Shown: positions 1-11,900 of the stretch, piece after piece
Numbering within the stretch: position 1 is the first letter of the stretch
Layout of the letters: every line of letters starts with the position of its first letter
NCBI RefSeq assembly: GCF_035222375.1
Contig: NW_026946363.1
Location: forward strand, 1-64,000
DNA from: Podospora pseudocomata
Taxonomy: Eukaryota; Ascomycota; Sordariomycetes; Sordariales; Podosporaceae
Length of the DNA stretch: 64,000 bases
Direction of reading: 5' to 3'
Made by a program: the position numbers and the translations under genes
The notes under the pieces: generated by a model
What the model was told of the DNA's origin: nothing
What the model saw: only the letters and a program-made list of their open reading frames with translations
Databases searched by the model: none

Positions 1-252
1 CCGTCGTCCGCACAATAATCTTGCTGTTAGGATTATACAGCTTCCCCATACATGTGTACGCATGCAAAACCCCCGAATCATACACAACCTCTGCCTCCTT
101 CGGCACCAGTGTATCTCCTGCCCCCAACTCACTACCTCCACTCATTCAAAACCCTAGATCACCACTCTGTCTTGAACCCCTTCTGCTTTGCCTCCCCTGA
201 TCCTCCTCCCAACCCATCAACATTGCTCCCAACAGCCGCAACACTCCCATGC

Positions 253-813
253 CTAGACACCACATCTGAACCTGCACAATGTCCGCCCTCCGGCAAAGGC
301 CACTCCTCGACCCCAAAACCCCTTAGCTGGTCTATACGGCGTCAAAAACCCCCATCTCCCCAAAGATACCCCCTTCTCACTCCCATCCCCACCCCCGCAC
401 TGGCACCTGCGTCTGCACGGCTCGTTCGAAACCACGTCTTCCCATCTTCCACGCCCCACATCTTCGTCTGGGCCAAAAACCCGGCTTGCCAGTAGCAGCT
501 GGGCCCAGCCCATTTCCCCTGTCCTCAGTATTAAAGTACTGAGGCACAGTACTAAGTCGGTTCGCACCCCCACCACCAGCCCCAGGAACAATAAACTTAC
601 CGTTTGGTTTCGTGGCTGATGGGGAGGGCGAAGGCGAGGAGTGATACCTAAACAGGGAGCCATCCCCGTAAACAACGCCACCAGCAGCACCAACGGCAAC
701 GACACCAGAAACGACAATGAGAAGGTGACTACATCCCTCCTGTAGATCCTGAACGCGCGGGGGTCAAAGTTTCGGGGTGTGGGAGGGAGTGGTTTGCCAG
801 CTAGATCGTCCAT
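253..813 (-). CDS. partial gene, N-terminus of a single-pass membrane protein
   Basis: I do not recognise the family. The likely start is the ATG at 813. The first 28 residues are polar (MDDLAGKPLPPTPRNF...), then comes one hydrophobic segment at about residues 29-51 (rich in F, L, V), which suggests a signal anchor. After that two readings compete. A good donor (GTAAGT) lies at about 600-595. Alternatively a frame change near 660 opens a Ser/Pro/Gly-rich reading (GDGSLFRYHSSPSPSPSATK) that also looks protein-like. The rest is beyond the window or hidden by a frame error, as in the neighbouring genes. The in-frame extension upstream of 813 is a poly-Thr/Asn artefact of an ACA/TTG repeat and was not used. 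The end coordinate is only that of the open frame. Confidence 0.35.
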   Translation of the reverse strand: MDDLAGKPLPPTPRNFDPRAFRIYRRDVVTFSLSFLVSLPLVLLVALFTGMAPCLGITPRLRPPHQPRNQTVSLLFLGLVVGVRTDLVLCLSTLILRTGEMGWAQLLLASRVFGPDEDVGRGRWEDVVSNEPCRRRCQCGGGDGSEKGVSLGRWGFLTPYRPAKGFWGRGVAFAGGRTLCRFRCGV

Positions 814-1877
814 TGCGTAGACATTGTTGTTGTTTGTTGTTGTTGTTGTTGCTGTTGTTGCTGTCGTGGTCGGTGGTCGACACAGGGGCGTACCCCGATG
901 TGGCCGGGTTGCATTTTTTGTAACAACAATCAAAACACACAGGCGCGGGCGAGTTGGCGGGCGGGTGTTCTTTGAAGTGTCACAAAGAAATGAATGTCCC
1001 CCTGTGCCCTCGAACGGAAGGGAAAATAAAAAATTAAAAAAATTGTACTCCCGTAACGAATGAAGAAAAGGGGGGTCGAGAATGTCGACGAGTGATTGAT
1101 AATGCCAAGCCCCTCAAAAGTCGGTGGACATGTACCCTCAAACAAATGTCAAACTCGTCATCAACCTATCCTCTCATCTCATCATCCCAACTTGTCCTTT
1201 TCCCAGTGTCGAACATGAGCAATGAATGATGAAACAAAAACGGGAAAAAGGAAGCTAAACGACCGACCGACCAAACTCCTACTCCGTGAATTTCCCGCAT
1301 GTTGATAGAATTACCAGACCATCCAACATATAACGGGCAACCGCGACTTTAATAACACCCTGGCAACTCCTTCCCTTTTGGATCTCATCTCAAAACACAC
1401 ACACACACACACACGTACACAGGTCAAGTTTGACAAGAACGGCAAGTGCGACTGTTGCAGAAACTTGCATGTGGTACACTCTTCATTATGAACGTTTTGT
1501 TGCAACAATTTCACAGCCTCTACAAGTAAAGCAAAACGTTCCCCACGTGAGCCCACCCCTGAATTAAAACCCCCATCCCCTAAATCCAGTCAACTCACTG
1601 TCATCCATCTAGTGACCATCATCTTCCGACTCTCCTAACGAGGCAGACAGTCTCACAACCCAAAAAAATCCAACCCTCTTGAAATGGCCTGACGAACACA
1701 CCATTTATGATACACACATAAAATGCCAACAGTAAAAAATCTCAATCTCATATCTCATAAATGACGGGTATCAAAAAAAAACTCTTCGTGTCCCCCTCCC
1801 CCTCCCAGTATGTACGCAACGCTTTTAACCCCCCATCTTCTTCTCTTCTCCCTCCCCCACCCTAACCCTAAAAATCA
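814..1877. other. intergenic, no gene seen
   Basis: This lies upstream of the partial membrane protein gene and downstream of the CRT10-like gene. It holds a TTG/TGT-rich tract (about 823-862), an (AC)10 microsatellite at 1395-1414 and pyrimidine-rich stretches. The short ORFs here show no family features. Confidence 0.6.
1395..1414. repeat. (AC)10 microsatellite
   Basis: Ten uninterrupted AC units in intergenic DNA. Confidence 0.9.
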
Positions 1878-4263
1878 TCAACTCCTCCTTCGGATCCCCC
1901 TCATCAAATCATACATCAAAATCGTGTGATCCGCATAATGCAAAATCAACCGGTACACCACCGGCCCCTCCTCACCATCCCAGCCGGGCACAGCTCAAGC
2001 TGCCCCTTCACCTCGGACCCGGCACCGGCTCAGGCGAAATCGCATCCCCACCAGCCCGCACGACGGCCTGACCTTCTTCTTCTCCTCCGCCTTGCGAGGG
2101 AGTACGCAATCAACCCTGAACCCCCTCCGCAGCGGCACCCCATCCACCACCTTGCCTGACTTCGTCAGCGTCACGAGCGCGACCTTCCCACTTCAGACCC
2201 AAGCACCACCCAGGAACAACTCTGGCACATGGAGCATCATGTGAATGCGCCCGAGCGTATCTGGCTGAAATCATACTGGCTGGCCCAGCCCCGGCGCCAG
2301 GAACGTCAAACGTGCCTCGGAACACCGGCCGCGCCAATGTCCTGTCAAAGGGAACAAGTTCGAGATCCGCCGCCGAGGTGCGCAGCAGAGAATAGTTTTT
2401 TGAAGCACCCCTGAAATCGTCCACCCGTGCCAGTTCCGCCTCTTTGCCTGTCGTTGCAAATCCTGGACACCGATTGGTGTCAGCGGTGGTTTCCCCGGGT
2501 CCGAGTCTCTCCTGACATCGGGACGATTTCGGCGTAGCTGAACCTCGTCGAATAAATCTTTGATCGCCGAGGACCCCTGAGTTTACCGACCTGTTAAGAG
2601 CCCCCAACGCGTGGTCGACGCCGCATTGCCCATAGGGAGGGTTGAGTGCCATGCTCGGAATGAGGCTGTCGTCGTTATCCGAGTCCGAGTCCCCGCTCAC
2701 GCTTTCCCATTCACTGACAAAGATGAGCTGCCCTCTTCAGAAGGAGAGGGACAACCGCCGGCAGCTAGATTATGCAGCTTTTCGTAAACGGTAGAGTTGG
2801 CGTAAGGCCTGTTTTCTGATCATGTCGCCCACATTGACGGCAAGGTCCTTTTGACGGTACAGCCCACACGTGATGTCCAGAACATTGGCTTTGGGCTGAG
2901 AATCTCCTTTTGCAGTCACTCCCAATGTTTCGCGGGCACTTTTTGTCGGTTTGAAGGCACTGCCAGGAAGAATCATGACACACCATCCCCGAAGGTACCT
3001 GTGTGCTTCCCTGAGGTGGCTGGTATGACAACCGGCCCGGTTCCACTTTTAAATGTCAAGTAGCCACACCACCCCCCAAATGTCAATAGCGGCTATCTTG
3101 TCCGCATTGCCATGCTCGTCGTCAAGAAAAGACACGCTGGGTATGTTGTGGCCACTGATGCCAAGCGGCAAAGTAATCTTCCACGTCCTCGTCCTCGATT
3201 GGAAATGCTTCTGAAGCTGCAAGGCGGTTTGTCCCGTCCACAACTCGGGCGACTCGTCGAGCTCAAAAGCGTCATCCTCCTGGTCCTGACGAGGGAGAGC
3301 AAACGCAAACACAGTGACCTCGTGTCTGTTGGATCCAACCGCAATCAGGCGAGACTGCTGATGAATAGCTAGACCCCACGCCGAAAAGGGTAACGTTCTC
3401 GTGAAAGAACATCCTGGGTTTTGGGGTAGATCGAGAAAAAGGCCCAGCCCCGTCCTGCTTGGGGTACGTCTTGATCCAGTGCACCAACGTGTGTGTATAG
3501 TAGGCTCCAATGTCGCGCTGTCGTCGCACGCAAACAGGACGATCTCCAGGTTCCCAGATTCCCTACAATCATGTTATTGATTTGGTGAGAAAACCTCCTG
3601 TCGAGCTCTCCGGGATACAAAGCCGCGAGCTTTGTGGTGGCCGGGTGAAGAATCAGACATGGCGGCGGTAGAATTCGTGGTGCTCGCTGCGGCTGATACA
3701 CGCATATCTTGTCTTGATAGGCCGCAAAGTAGAGGTTGTATCGCTGTGACAGGGCCGTCAAATTACACCGCCCGCTAGAGCAGTGAGGAAACGAAGGCGT
3801 ATTTGACGTTGTTCCTGCCCTCATTTGCGTCCGCCAGCCCCAGCCCCAAGGCCTGACCGGGCCCATCATGTCATCAACTCGTTCGCAGACATCCCGATCA
3901 CCGAAGGCAACCAACCGGTGCCGGGGGATTGGCATTATCCGACTCGTATTCGTCCTCGTCATCGGGGTAATCATCGTCCGCGCTGTCTGCGTCGTCTTCG
4001 TCGAAATCGAAATCGTCCCCGACAGCCGCCGTGTTGAGCATGTCCACATGGGCCGTGAAACTCACGGATACCAGGTCCAAACTAAATGCCCATCAGCAAA
4101 TATATTCGAGCTGGTGATCAATCCGAGCTTCGAGGCTCACCCTGTTCTCCGGAGTCTGGACATGGCACACCGGGTGGACGTAGACTTCCTCGTACCCCGC
4201 CTCTGTTGGTTGCTCGGTTCCTTCGGCGGCGTTCATCATGTCCTTGGAAGAAGATGAGAACAT
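1878..4263 (-). pseudogene. CRT10-like WD/beta-propeller gene, frameshifted in this sequence
   Basis: The CRT10 family consists of fungal propeller proteins; the yeast member influences ribonucleotide reductase gene transcription. The likely start is the ATG at 4263 (MFSSSSKDMMNAAEG...). An intron follows with donor GTGAGC at 4140. Next come an acidic stretch (DDFDFDEDDADSADDD), the propeller core with CNLTALSQRYNLYFAAYQDK, DRRFSHQINNMIVGNLG, LEIVLFACDD, DIGAYYTHTLVHWIK, WGLAIHQQSRLIAVGSNRHE and SGHNIPSVSFLDDEHGNADK, and the C-terminus VYRLILHYADHTILMYD ending in TGA at 1880-1878. These blocks are in the right order on one strand but sit in different frames. One break is at 3553-3555, where a G run seems one base short between MIVGNLG and LEIVLF. 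Conserved residues survive, so the breaks may be consensus errors rather than true decay. Family assignment is from recall of conserved blocks. Confidence 0.72.
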
Positions 4264-4782
4264 CGGGGTTGGTGCGTGGACATAGCTGAAGGAGACTCCA
4301 ATACGGCCAGAGAGAGAAAAAAGTCAGAAAGCTCAAAACTGTGGTAAGCGCAATAGGTATGTTTGATCGTTGCAGGAGCTCTGGATCGGCGGCTCGCAGG
4401 CGGGAGGGGGAGCGTGGGAGGTCAGTGCCAGTAACGCTATCGATAAGCGTTGCAGCTTAGGGAGCTACTAATCAGAGATACGTCACTGCGGGCCAGCTAT
4501 CCATACCTTGATGGACACAAACACACACTGTGATGCTTACACACCCTCAAACAGAGACACAAGCAGTTTGATAAAAATCCCATCACATACATCCATAACG
4601 CGCCTCTATATAACCAATCTAACGCTGCCAATGGTATCAACCACATCTCCAGAAACTCAAAGCAAACACCCCATGCCAAGTCAAATCTGCTTCAACGCCA
4701 ATACACATATACAAAGCGCCATAACCAATTTTATACCTTCCCCAACTCCTAACCCAATGCTTATGTAGGAATTCCAACTTCT
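4264..4782. other. intergenic between two minus-strand genes
   Basis: This holds the promoter side of the CRT10-like gene and the 3' flank of the GH5 gene. I see no coding content. Confidence 0.5.
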
Positions 4783-6059
4783 CTACTCATGCCCAATCCT
4801 CATCAACTCCGTCATATCCTTCATCCTGTAATCCAGTACCGGCGTCACCCAGTCATCCTCTTACAAGGCAATACGTCTCCTTCTCATCGTCTTTGGCTTC
4901 CCGGGTTGATCGCCCAGTACCCAAAAATCGGCATCAATACTTTTCAGATACCCTCATCGTTCTCCCCAATACCTGCATCCCCCTCCCGGGCTCACTCGGC
5001 GCCCCAAACTCCCCAATCCACACCGGCGCCACGTCCCCTCGACCAAATACCCCCACTGCTCCCTCATAGACGCAACAAAACTCGGGTACGTTCTCTGGGA
5101 GTACCTCCCCTTCAAGGCTCCCCCACCCGCCCCAATACACACATGTGCCGAATACACCACCCCATCCTCCACCTCCAACCTCACCGGCCTAGTCCGCCCC
5201 CCAAATCATTCCCGCTCCGTTCCCCAACAATAATCAACCACTCCTTTTCTTCATTTTCAGCAGTCTGTTCCCCGCCTTTTCCGCCGCACTAGCCCACCGA
5301 TCCCAAGGCATAGTCCCCAAACCCCTAACCTCATTCCTCAGATCCGCTCCCAATCACCAGCTCATTCCCCGCCAACTCCCCATCACCGTCTCCCCAGTGT
5401 TCCGAATCCAATCCTTCCGTCTGCCTCACCTTGCAAACCACCCCGGCAACCAATCATTGCTCCAGCTGGCATCGCAAAGGATCCGCCCCGCAGCACCAAG
5501 TCGCAGTCGTAATGTGATCATTCACAATCACCGCGATCCCTTCCGTCAGCGCCTCCACACAAGCCACAAACACGTCCAGCGCCCCTTTTCCATCAAGTCC
5601 GGATTTTAGCCAGCAGGTGCGGCAAAATAGTCGGGTTCTTGACAACCATCCGTCGCTGTAGGGCATCCGGACAGAATTGAACCCCAGCCTTTTGATTGTT
5701 TTGCTATTGCTTTTGCGGTGTTGAATGTCCAGCCCGCCGGGGATGAACAATGATCCGAGGCGCCGTACCAGTTCACGCTCGACAGCTTGAATCGCTTTGC
5801 CGTTTTGGTCGACAATGTTGCGGCCTTTGGGTTTTTGAGGGGAGGGCATAGTTTGATAGTGGTTGGGACTCGGTTTCTTTTGAGGCGGTGGTGGTAGAAG
5901 AAGACAAGAACGAAGCTTCGATGGGTGCGGGGAGGGGTCGTTGGCTGAACAGACGGGCGTCGGGGGAGGGTGTCCAGGGATGGCGAGGGCGGCTTCGGCG
6001 CGCCAGAGGTGGAAGAAGTATGTCCCCAGGATGAGGATGGATAATAGTGTGAGAAACAT
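4783..6059 (-). pseudogene. GH5 family glycoside hydrolase (cellulase-like), frameshifted
   Basis: GH5 enzymes hydrolyse beta-glucans using two catalytic glutamates. The likely start is the ATG at 6059, followed by a hydrophobic signal anchor (MFLTLLSILILGTYFFHLW), then a Pro/Ser linker. Recognisable GH5 blocks follow in order: NIVDQNGKAI, KLSSVNWYGASD, SLFIPGGLDIQH, TIKRLGFNSVRMPYSD, ALDVFVACVEALTE, GIAVIVNDHITTATWCCGAD, VYSAHV, GRYSQRTYPSFVASMREQWG, VAPVWIGEFGAPSEPGRG and DDWVTPVLDYRMKDMTELM, with stop TAG at 4785-4783. The blocks occupy different frames. One extra base near 5790-5791 separates NGKAI from KLSSVNWYG, a base is missing near 5763, and a T run at 4923-4927 seems one base long. 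The nucleophile motif (IGEFG) is present. With a span near 1.28 kb the original protein would be about 420 residues, normal for the family. Confidence 0.8.
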
Positions 6060-7196
6060 TGGTGGCGGTCGGGGACATGAGGATTCGGCGTTGGTTTGGA
6101 GGCGGAATCAGTGGAAGGGGAAGAAGGGAGGGCTTTGAAGTGGCTGCTGTTGTTGTTGTTGTTGGTAGCTGTCGTGATTTGCTGCGGTTGGAGTGAGGTG
6201 AGTAAGCTGTGTAAGCAATTGATCCAAAGAAGTCAATGGTGTAAATTTACGTGTTCAGGTCTGCGCTGCCGCTCGGATGGGGAGGGACCGTAGGTATGCA
6301 TATACAGCGCGGTAAGTGCCGAGTTGAATGTCTTGTTGCCCAATGGTATTAGTCGAATATCAGCCTCTTGTGATGTTTGAATACGCCATAATATCCCAAA
6401 CAAGGCAAAACAACCAAAACAATGTAGAGTGCGGCTGTTGGACCAAGTTTATAAGCAGCCGACGCGGATGCCCTGGGAGTTGGGAATCTCAGCACACAAG
6501 TCAGGTTCGTCGCCAGAATCGAACGAAGCAAGATCAGAAAAGTGGGGGAAGCTGTTTCTGAAGGCGAGGCCCGCGCTGAGCGAGAACCGGGAAGGCTGTC
6601 GCTGGCCTCTCGAGGGGAGGAGGCCACGACACAAGCGACGATCGTGGAGGGAGCTGGATGGTCCATTCACAAGCTGCAGGGTCTCTCGACACGGCAGGGT
6701 TTTCCCGTCCAGCAGCCACTTTCAAACTGTCAGGCGGAGTTGCCCGCACCGGCGCCCACCCACCAGGCCCACAGCTGACAGGGCTGCAGCAGCTCAAAGC
6801 GCAAGCAGCCGTTTTGGCATTCTTGGCGCACCTCTTTCCAGGATTTCCCCCGCAAACAGCATTACCTTTCATGATAGGAGCGTTGTTTTTCAAGAAACAG
6901 CGTAGCACACCCAGTTCTTGTCTACGTGATAGCACGAGGTTCTGATAATGATGATGATGGCGATATCCTCAAGTTCAGATGTCGTGATGTATTGTACAAT
7001 AATTGATGCAAAAATGGCGGTTCTGGCACGCGTATATGTCCGCAATAAGGATTAAAAGCAAAATATGTAGTGAATTGAACCCCGGCATCCTTCATTTCCC
7101 AACCCCTCCCTCCTTTTAGTTTTTGAGTATTAAGTAAGGTCAAGAATATATTTTTTATGATTGGTTTTTTTTTTGGCGTTGCGTTCGTCATCATCC
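6060..7196. other. intergenic, no gene seen
   Basis: This is the GH5 promoter side and the 3' flank of the seven-helix gene. Overlapping ORFs at 6349-6945 on both strands show no family features. Confidence 0.5.
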
Positions 7197-8957
7197 TCAT
7201 AACCTGTTCATGCCCAGTGGGTTGACATAGTTGTTTGGGTTGCCGTCTTGGGAATAGACCCTGGTGATTGTCCCCCGAGCATATGTCTCTGTGGATCCCA
7301 AGTCACCGTCGCTTGCTGCGGTTGTTGTGGTGGGCGTGGCGAGAGAATGACCCGCTGGCGTGTGATATCTCTGCGTTTGACCGAAAAAAGTCGATGGTGC
7401 GACGGCCGCCTCGGGGTCTTGTTATGGCTGTGCATGGTAATTCCCCATTCCTGATCTGGCCAGCGTGGGGGAGATCGGAGTCACTACGAGGGGTGTTACT
7501 GATTGTTCCATGACCTTCCGGAATCGTCCTGGATAGCATCCTCCGTACGAACGTGTATCTTTTTCAGGTCGTCGAGCTGCGCATCGACTGAAACAAACTC
7601 TCTTGCTTGCCCGGGCTAGGGGAAGAGATCAACAAATCACGCCAGCCCGTAATCAGCGGACCAGCGGCTGAGGAGGAGACAAAGCTAAATGCCGTTCATC
7701 TAAAGAACAAAACCCGTATTAGTAAAAAGTGTGACCCTGTGCGACAAACAGGTGGTTAGGAAATTTACCCTGAGAAGGAAAAGAACAGCGCCAACAGTTA
7801 AGGCATATTGACTGACCAGGGGCACTTTGCAAGCTCCAGGCAGGGGCCCTTATCCCACCGTTATCAAGCAAGCAGAGAGCCCAAGGACGAGCAATGGTGC
7901 TGTCATTCTGACAGCCTCGACAGTGTTGTCTTGGAAAACGAAAAACGACGGAAAAGAAAAATGACATCGGCGATGATGATCAAGACGATAGCGATAGCCT
8001 TCCACTGCAGCGCAATCACGCGGCGTACGCGACGATAGGCCTGCTTTGGGAGTCATGGTCCGGATGCTGTTGGTGTAGGATGGCATGTTGGAGCCTCGGT
8101 CGAAGCGCGCTGTTATCGGCCAACGATGCGAGGTAAACTTGATGCAGTAGCCGAATGTCGCGAACTGAATGATAATTGTCAGGCCGGAGAAGACCAGAAG
8201 CGGGATCCAGAGATCGGCAAGACTGTTCTTGTGGTTGATATGGCAGGTCTGTCCGAATCGGAACGACACACCGCTCAAGAGGAAGGCGAGAACAACGCCC
8301 GCACCAGGGAGGCCCCAGCCGACAACCTGAGCAAACCATTACAAAGTTGCGTCCCCACAACAAGCTGCCAGCAAATCTGAAGGTGCAGGAGAGCGCGCAA
8401 GAAGACCCAGTACACCTGCCCATCCTCCCAGGATAATAAACATGCCGGATGCCGCGCAGACTGAGCTCGTCTTCATCGAGTTGGGTGTAATTGCGTCGAA
8501 ACATTGTTCGGGCTGGGCCAGAGGATAACGAACCCAGTTATCAAGGTCATCAGCATATTGACCCAAAATCAGCTTGCAACAGCGGCCGACCCATATTCAT
8601 AAACACCACTGCTGTCAGGAGATACTGAGATAATGCTGAAAGTCTTTTCTAACCGGCAGCACAGCCAAAGAGCAGGAGGAAGACGCAGCCAATCTCAGGT
8701 TTCACGACCGACACCCAGTTGGCCGCTTCACTCATCGTTCCGAAGGTGTCTGGGTAGGCCCATGTCATGGGGCACGGTAAGCAGCACGTTGCGTCAAAGT
8801 ATGGCTGGCAACACCTGCCCTCAATAACTGCACAGGCACGAGATTAGCAACGTCAGCAAGTCCACCGAGGACAAAGCCGTGACTTACAGCCGCCATTATC
8901 AAAACCCGCGACGTTCAAAGAATGGCTTTGACATTCAACCTCTGTTCCGTTCGACAT
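7197..8957 (-). pseudogene. fungal seven-helix receptor-like protein with cysteine-rich ectodomain, frameshifted
   Basis: The likely start is the ATG at 8957 (MSNGTEVECQSHSLNVAGFD). Exon 1 ends at 8888; a clean 60-nt intron (8887-8828, GTAAGT...GTGCAG) follows. The ectodomain reads IEGRCCQPYFDATCCLPCPM, rich in Cys, then MSEAANWVSVV and a first membrane segment. Later blocks are SMKTSSVCAASGMFIILGGW, SGVSFRFGQTCHINHKN, LADLWIPLLVFSGLTIIIQF, ATFGYCIK, VYLASLADNSA, PSYTNSIRTMTPK and FQDNTVEAV. The cytosolic tail ends DGNPNNYVNPLGMNRL with stop TGA at 7199-7197. The overall plan resembles fungal Frizzled/secretin-like 7TM proteins, inferred from memory of that family. Frame breaks include a missing base near 8138 (GYCIK to VYLASL). 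The intron sites are intact. Confidence 0.62.
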
Positions 8958-11900
8958 CTTGGCGTCTCTTCTGAATGACCGACGTTGTCGGTACTCCACG
9001 TATTCCACAATCCAATCCACCCACTTTCAGTCAATATCCCCGATCCAGATGGCCGGGATGATATGAGGTGTCGATCGTTCAACCTCCAGACTGGGATTCC
9101 TAGTTTCGATTCCAGCACAAGTCGAATCCTCCAGTCGACTATTCGGCCACGTGAGTCCGGTGGAAGCTATGGTGATATGGGCGTGCGGATGCAGATCTAA
9201 GAATCCATTCGAGCTCGGAATCCAGTCCCAAAATGTTTTCGGTTCGGTTGCTATATGGCGGTACGAGGACGTCGGTCTCGGTAAAACAGATCAAGGTGGA
9301 ACGTGGCGCAAGGAAGTACCACGGCAAGATTGTAAGGGCCCAACGTGGTCTGAACTGGGTGCTGATTGTTCGTTGGGGTGGGCAAAGAAGGGGAAAAGAG
9401 AAGAGAAAGTCACCAGAGAGCAAGGTGACTGGCCGGGTCGCGTCGGGGTGTGGGACATATGTATATTGGGGACGAGCAGTTCTCCTGGTCTCCCGGTGTC
9501 GAGATGTGCGCCTGGGTCTTGGGTAGCATCGAGACGCAGCAAGAGTCTGGAAGTCCACACGAGAGGGTGACCTCTCGCCAGGTTGGCCGCCGTGACTAGC
9601 GGGGCGTTGTCCATGAAGCTGATCGAGGGTCATCGCCCTGCCGCCCGTCAAAGGTGCATCTGCCCCGAAGTGGCATCTCGAAAAGCACGGCCTCTCATTG
9701 GGGGGAGGACGAGGGTTTTTCGTGGATGACCGGGGAGGAGGGTCCAGTTGCGATGGAGGGGCCGAGAGGGGAGGGTGTGGATTAGTGTATTAGCCAGGGG
9801 CAAAGCCTGGGCGTATGGGCGTGCAGAAAAGGACCGGCTGCTTCGAAGTCAAGCCATAGCCATGTCCCTGGCTGCCTGGATACCCAGCCGACCCGCATTC
9901 TGGACAGGGGCTGATGGCAGGGGTCGATCTCCTCCCTCTTCCATTCCGCTTCCCACAGTTGCCCAATTAAGCATGGGAAGAGCTCTCCATGAATAGAGAC
10001 AGGACAACGGAATACGTGTTGTGGTAAAAGAGGCCAGAGAAAAGAACTAATTGAGAGACGAGTGCAGTATGAGCCGAAGACGGGACATATAATACATGAT
10101 AACCATGACACCTCGCTGTACGATCGCTGCCCCAGTGGCTGATGACCTCAGATTCAGCCGAGGAGGCCGTTGACTGCCAGCGCCGATGACTGAAGCCCAC
10201 GACCGTTGCGGGGCTGAAAGTCAGGTTGAACAAACTCGAGATGTCTCAATCATCTCCCAGCCAAGTCTCGCACTTCAACGCTTGGCTTTCTCTGTCAAAA
10301 CTGCCAACTGCATATCTTGAGATCAGGGTGTGGGAGCGAAATATATTGCGGATTGGGCGTGAGAAACAGCTCCATCCTCGCCGTTTTACTGTCGGTGGCC
10401 GGGTGGAGTGAATCGATCCTTCCCCGCGGTGAGCAACGTATCGGACCTCTCCGATCCACCCAAGGTCCAAAAAGTCCCTTCATTGTGCCACTGACGCGCT
10501 CAGGAAGCCAGAGGCTGCGCATTCTGTGTACCCAATCCGCATCAGTCGTGATGGCCCCAGGACTGGGCAGTCGCAGACGCCCCATTCCGTACCGACAGCC
10601 GGCATATAAAGAGTTCGGTGCTTACAGTCAGTCTTTGTAGAGGACGGGAGTTGGTTTCTACAAATCTACCAACCACATTTACGCCACGATCCCGTCTCAT
10701 GTTGTACATACGGGGACTGCGCCGCATCTTTTTATTCTCGCGGGAGGCGGAAACATCCTCACTTCTGCAAAAGGTCTTCACCGTGACAGCCGTCGGTGAA
10801 GCCCTAACGGACCTCGTGTTGGCTTGTTCTGCACGAAATCGTCGTTCATGCAGGTGCCATGGGCGGCTGGAAGCGACACGCACCACCGTTCGACAGCCAA
10901 GAATGCTCAAGACCTTCGCTTCCATTGTTCCAAACCCTCTCAATACTGCATTTTCTGAGAATAGCTTCAGTGTAATTTCATTATGCGGCTTTTGATTAAC
11001 AACAGAGTGAAATTCAGGCACCGTCAGCATCAGCTATACAACCAAACCCAGACGTGCCGGACTGTTGCAATTCTGACATCGGGACAGAAGCAACTTTGGT
11101 TGATGATCCGTTAGCCGGGAGAGTTGCTTTTTTCATCGTGAACCCTCCCCAGCGGAGAGAAAGTCGCCGCTGAACCTGGACTGCCACGAGACGTCCATAA
11201 CCATCGCGTCTTGGCTGAGAAAGTGTTGTAGGCATTGGAAGAACAGGGTGCGTCTGATTCATGCACACTGTGAAATTTCAAAAAGATCACTCTTGACCAA
11301 TCCGGGCAGTCGCTATTGCGCTCAGACAGTTCGGCTATGCCTGCCGGGCAGAAATCTACAGTATTCAACTTCTTGACTGGCCTGAAGAACTTGGCGATTG
11401 CACCATTCAGGAGCTCTTCTTGTTTTATCCTCAAGATGATGACCCGGTTTTCTGTCCCCAGGACCCCAATAACGACGAAGCTGGTAAACGGCTGACAAGA
11501 CGGCAGAGAGCGCATTTCATAGGCCACATTATGTCCAGAAATCCCACCGACTGGTTTCCGTCTCAGCATTTCGCAGATCTTACTTGCATTTTTTGTTGGG
11601 CTGGAATCGCATCATGTCCGCACGAGAGGGTGTGGTCCGTTGCGGGTAGTCCACACCACCATTTCCTAACCTGTACGCAAATGGGATTGGCTGATTTACT
11701 CGCTTCCCCAGGTGTGTCCTGAAGTCCTGTCTTCACACAGCCCTCAACCCCAGCATTGCATTCTCCCGAAATTATGTCTGTTCCTTCGAGGCGATAAAAG
11801 GGCACTCGATAGTGCTTTAGGAAGTCTAGACTCGAGGATAGATCAGGGCAATTCAACATTCGTGCAGGGCATGGCCAACCCTCAATCGCAGGCGACCGTT

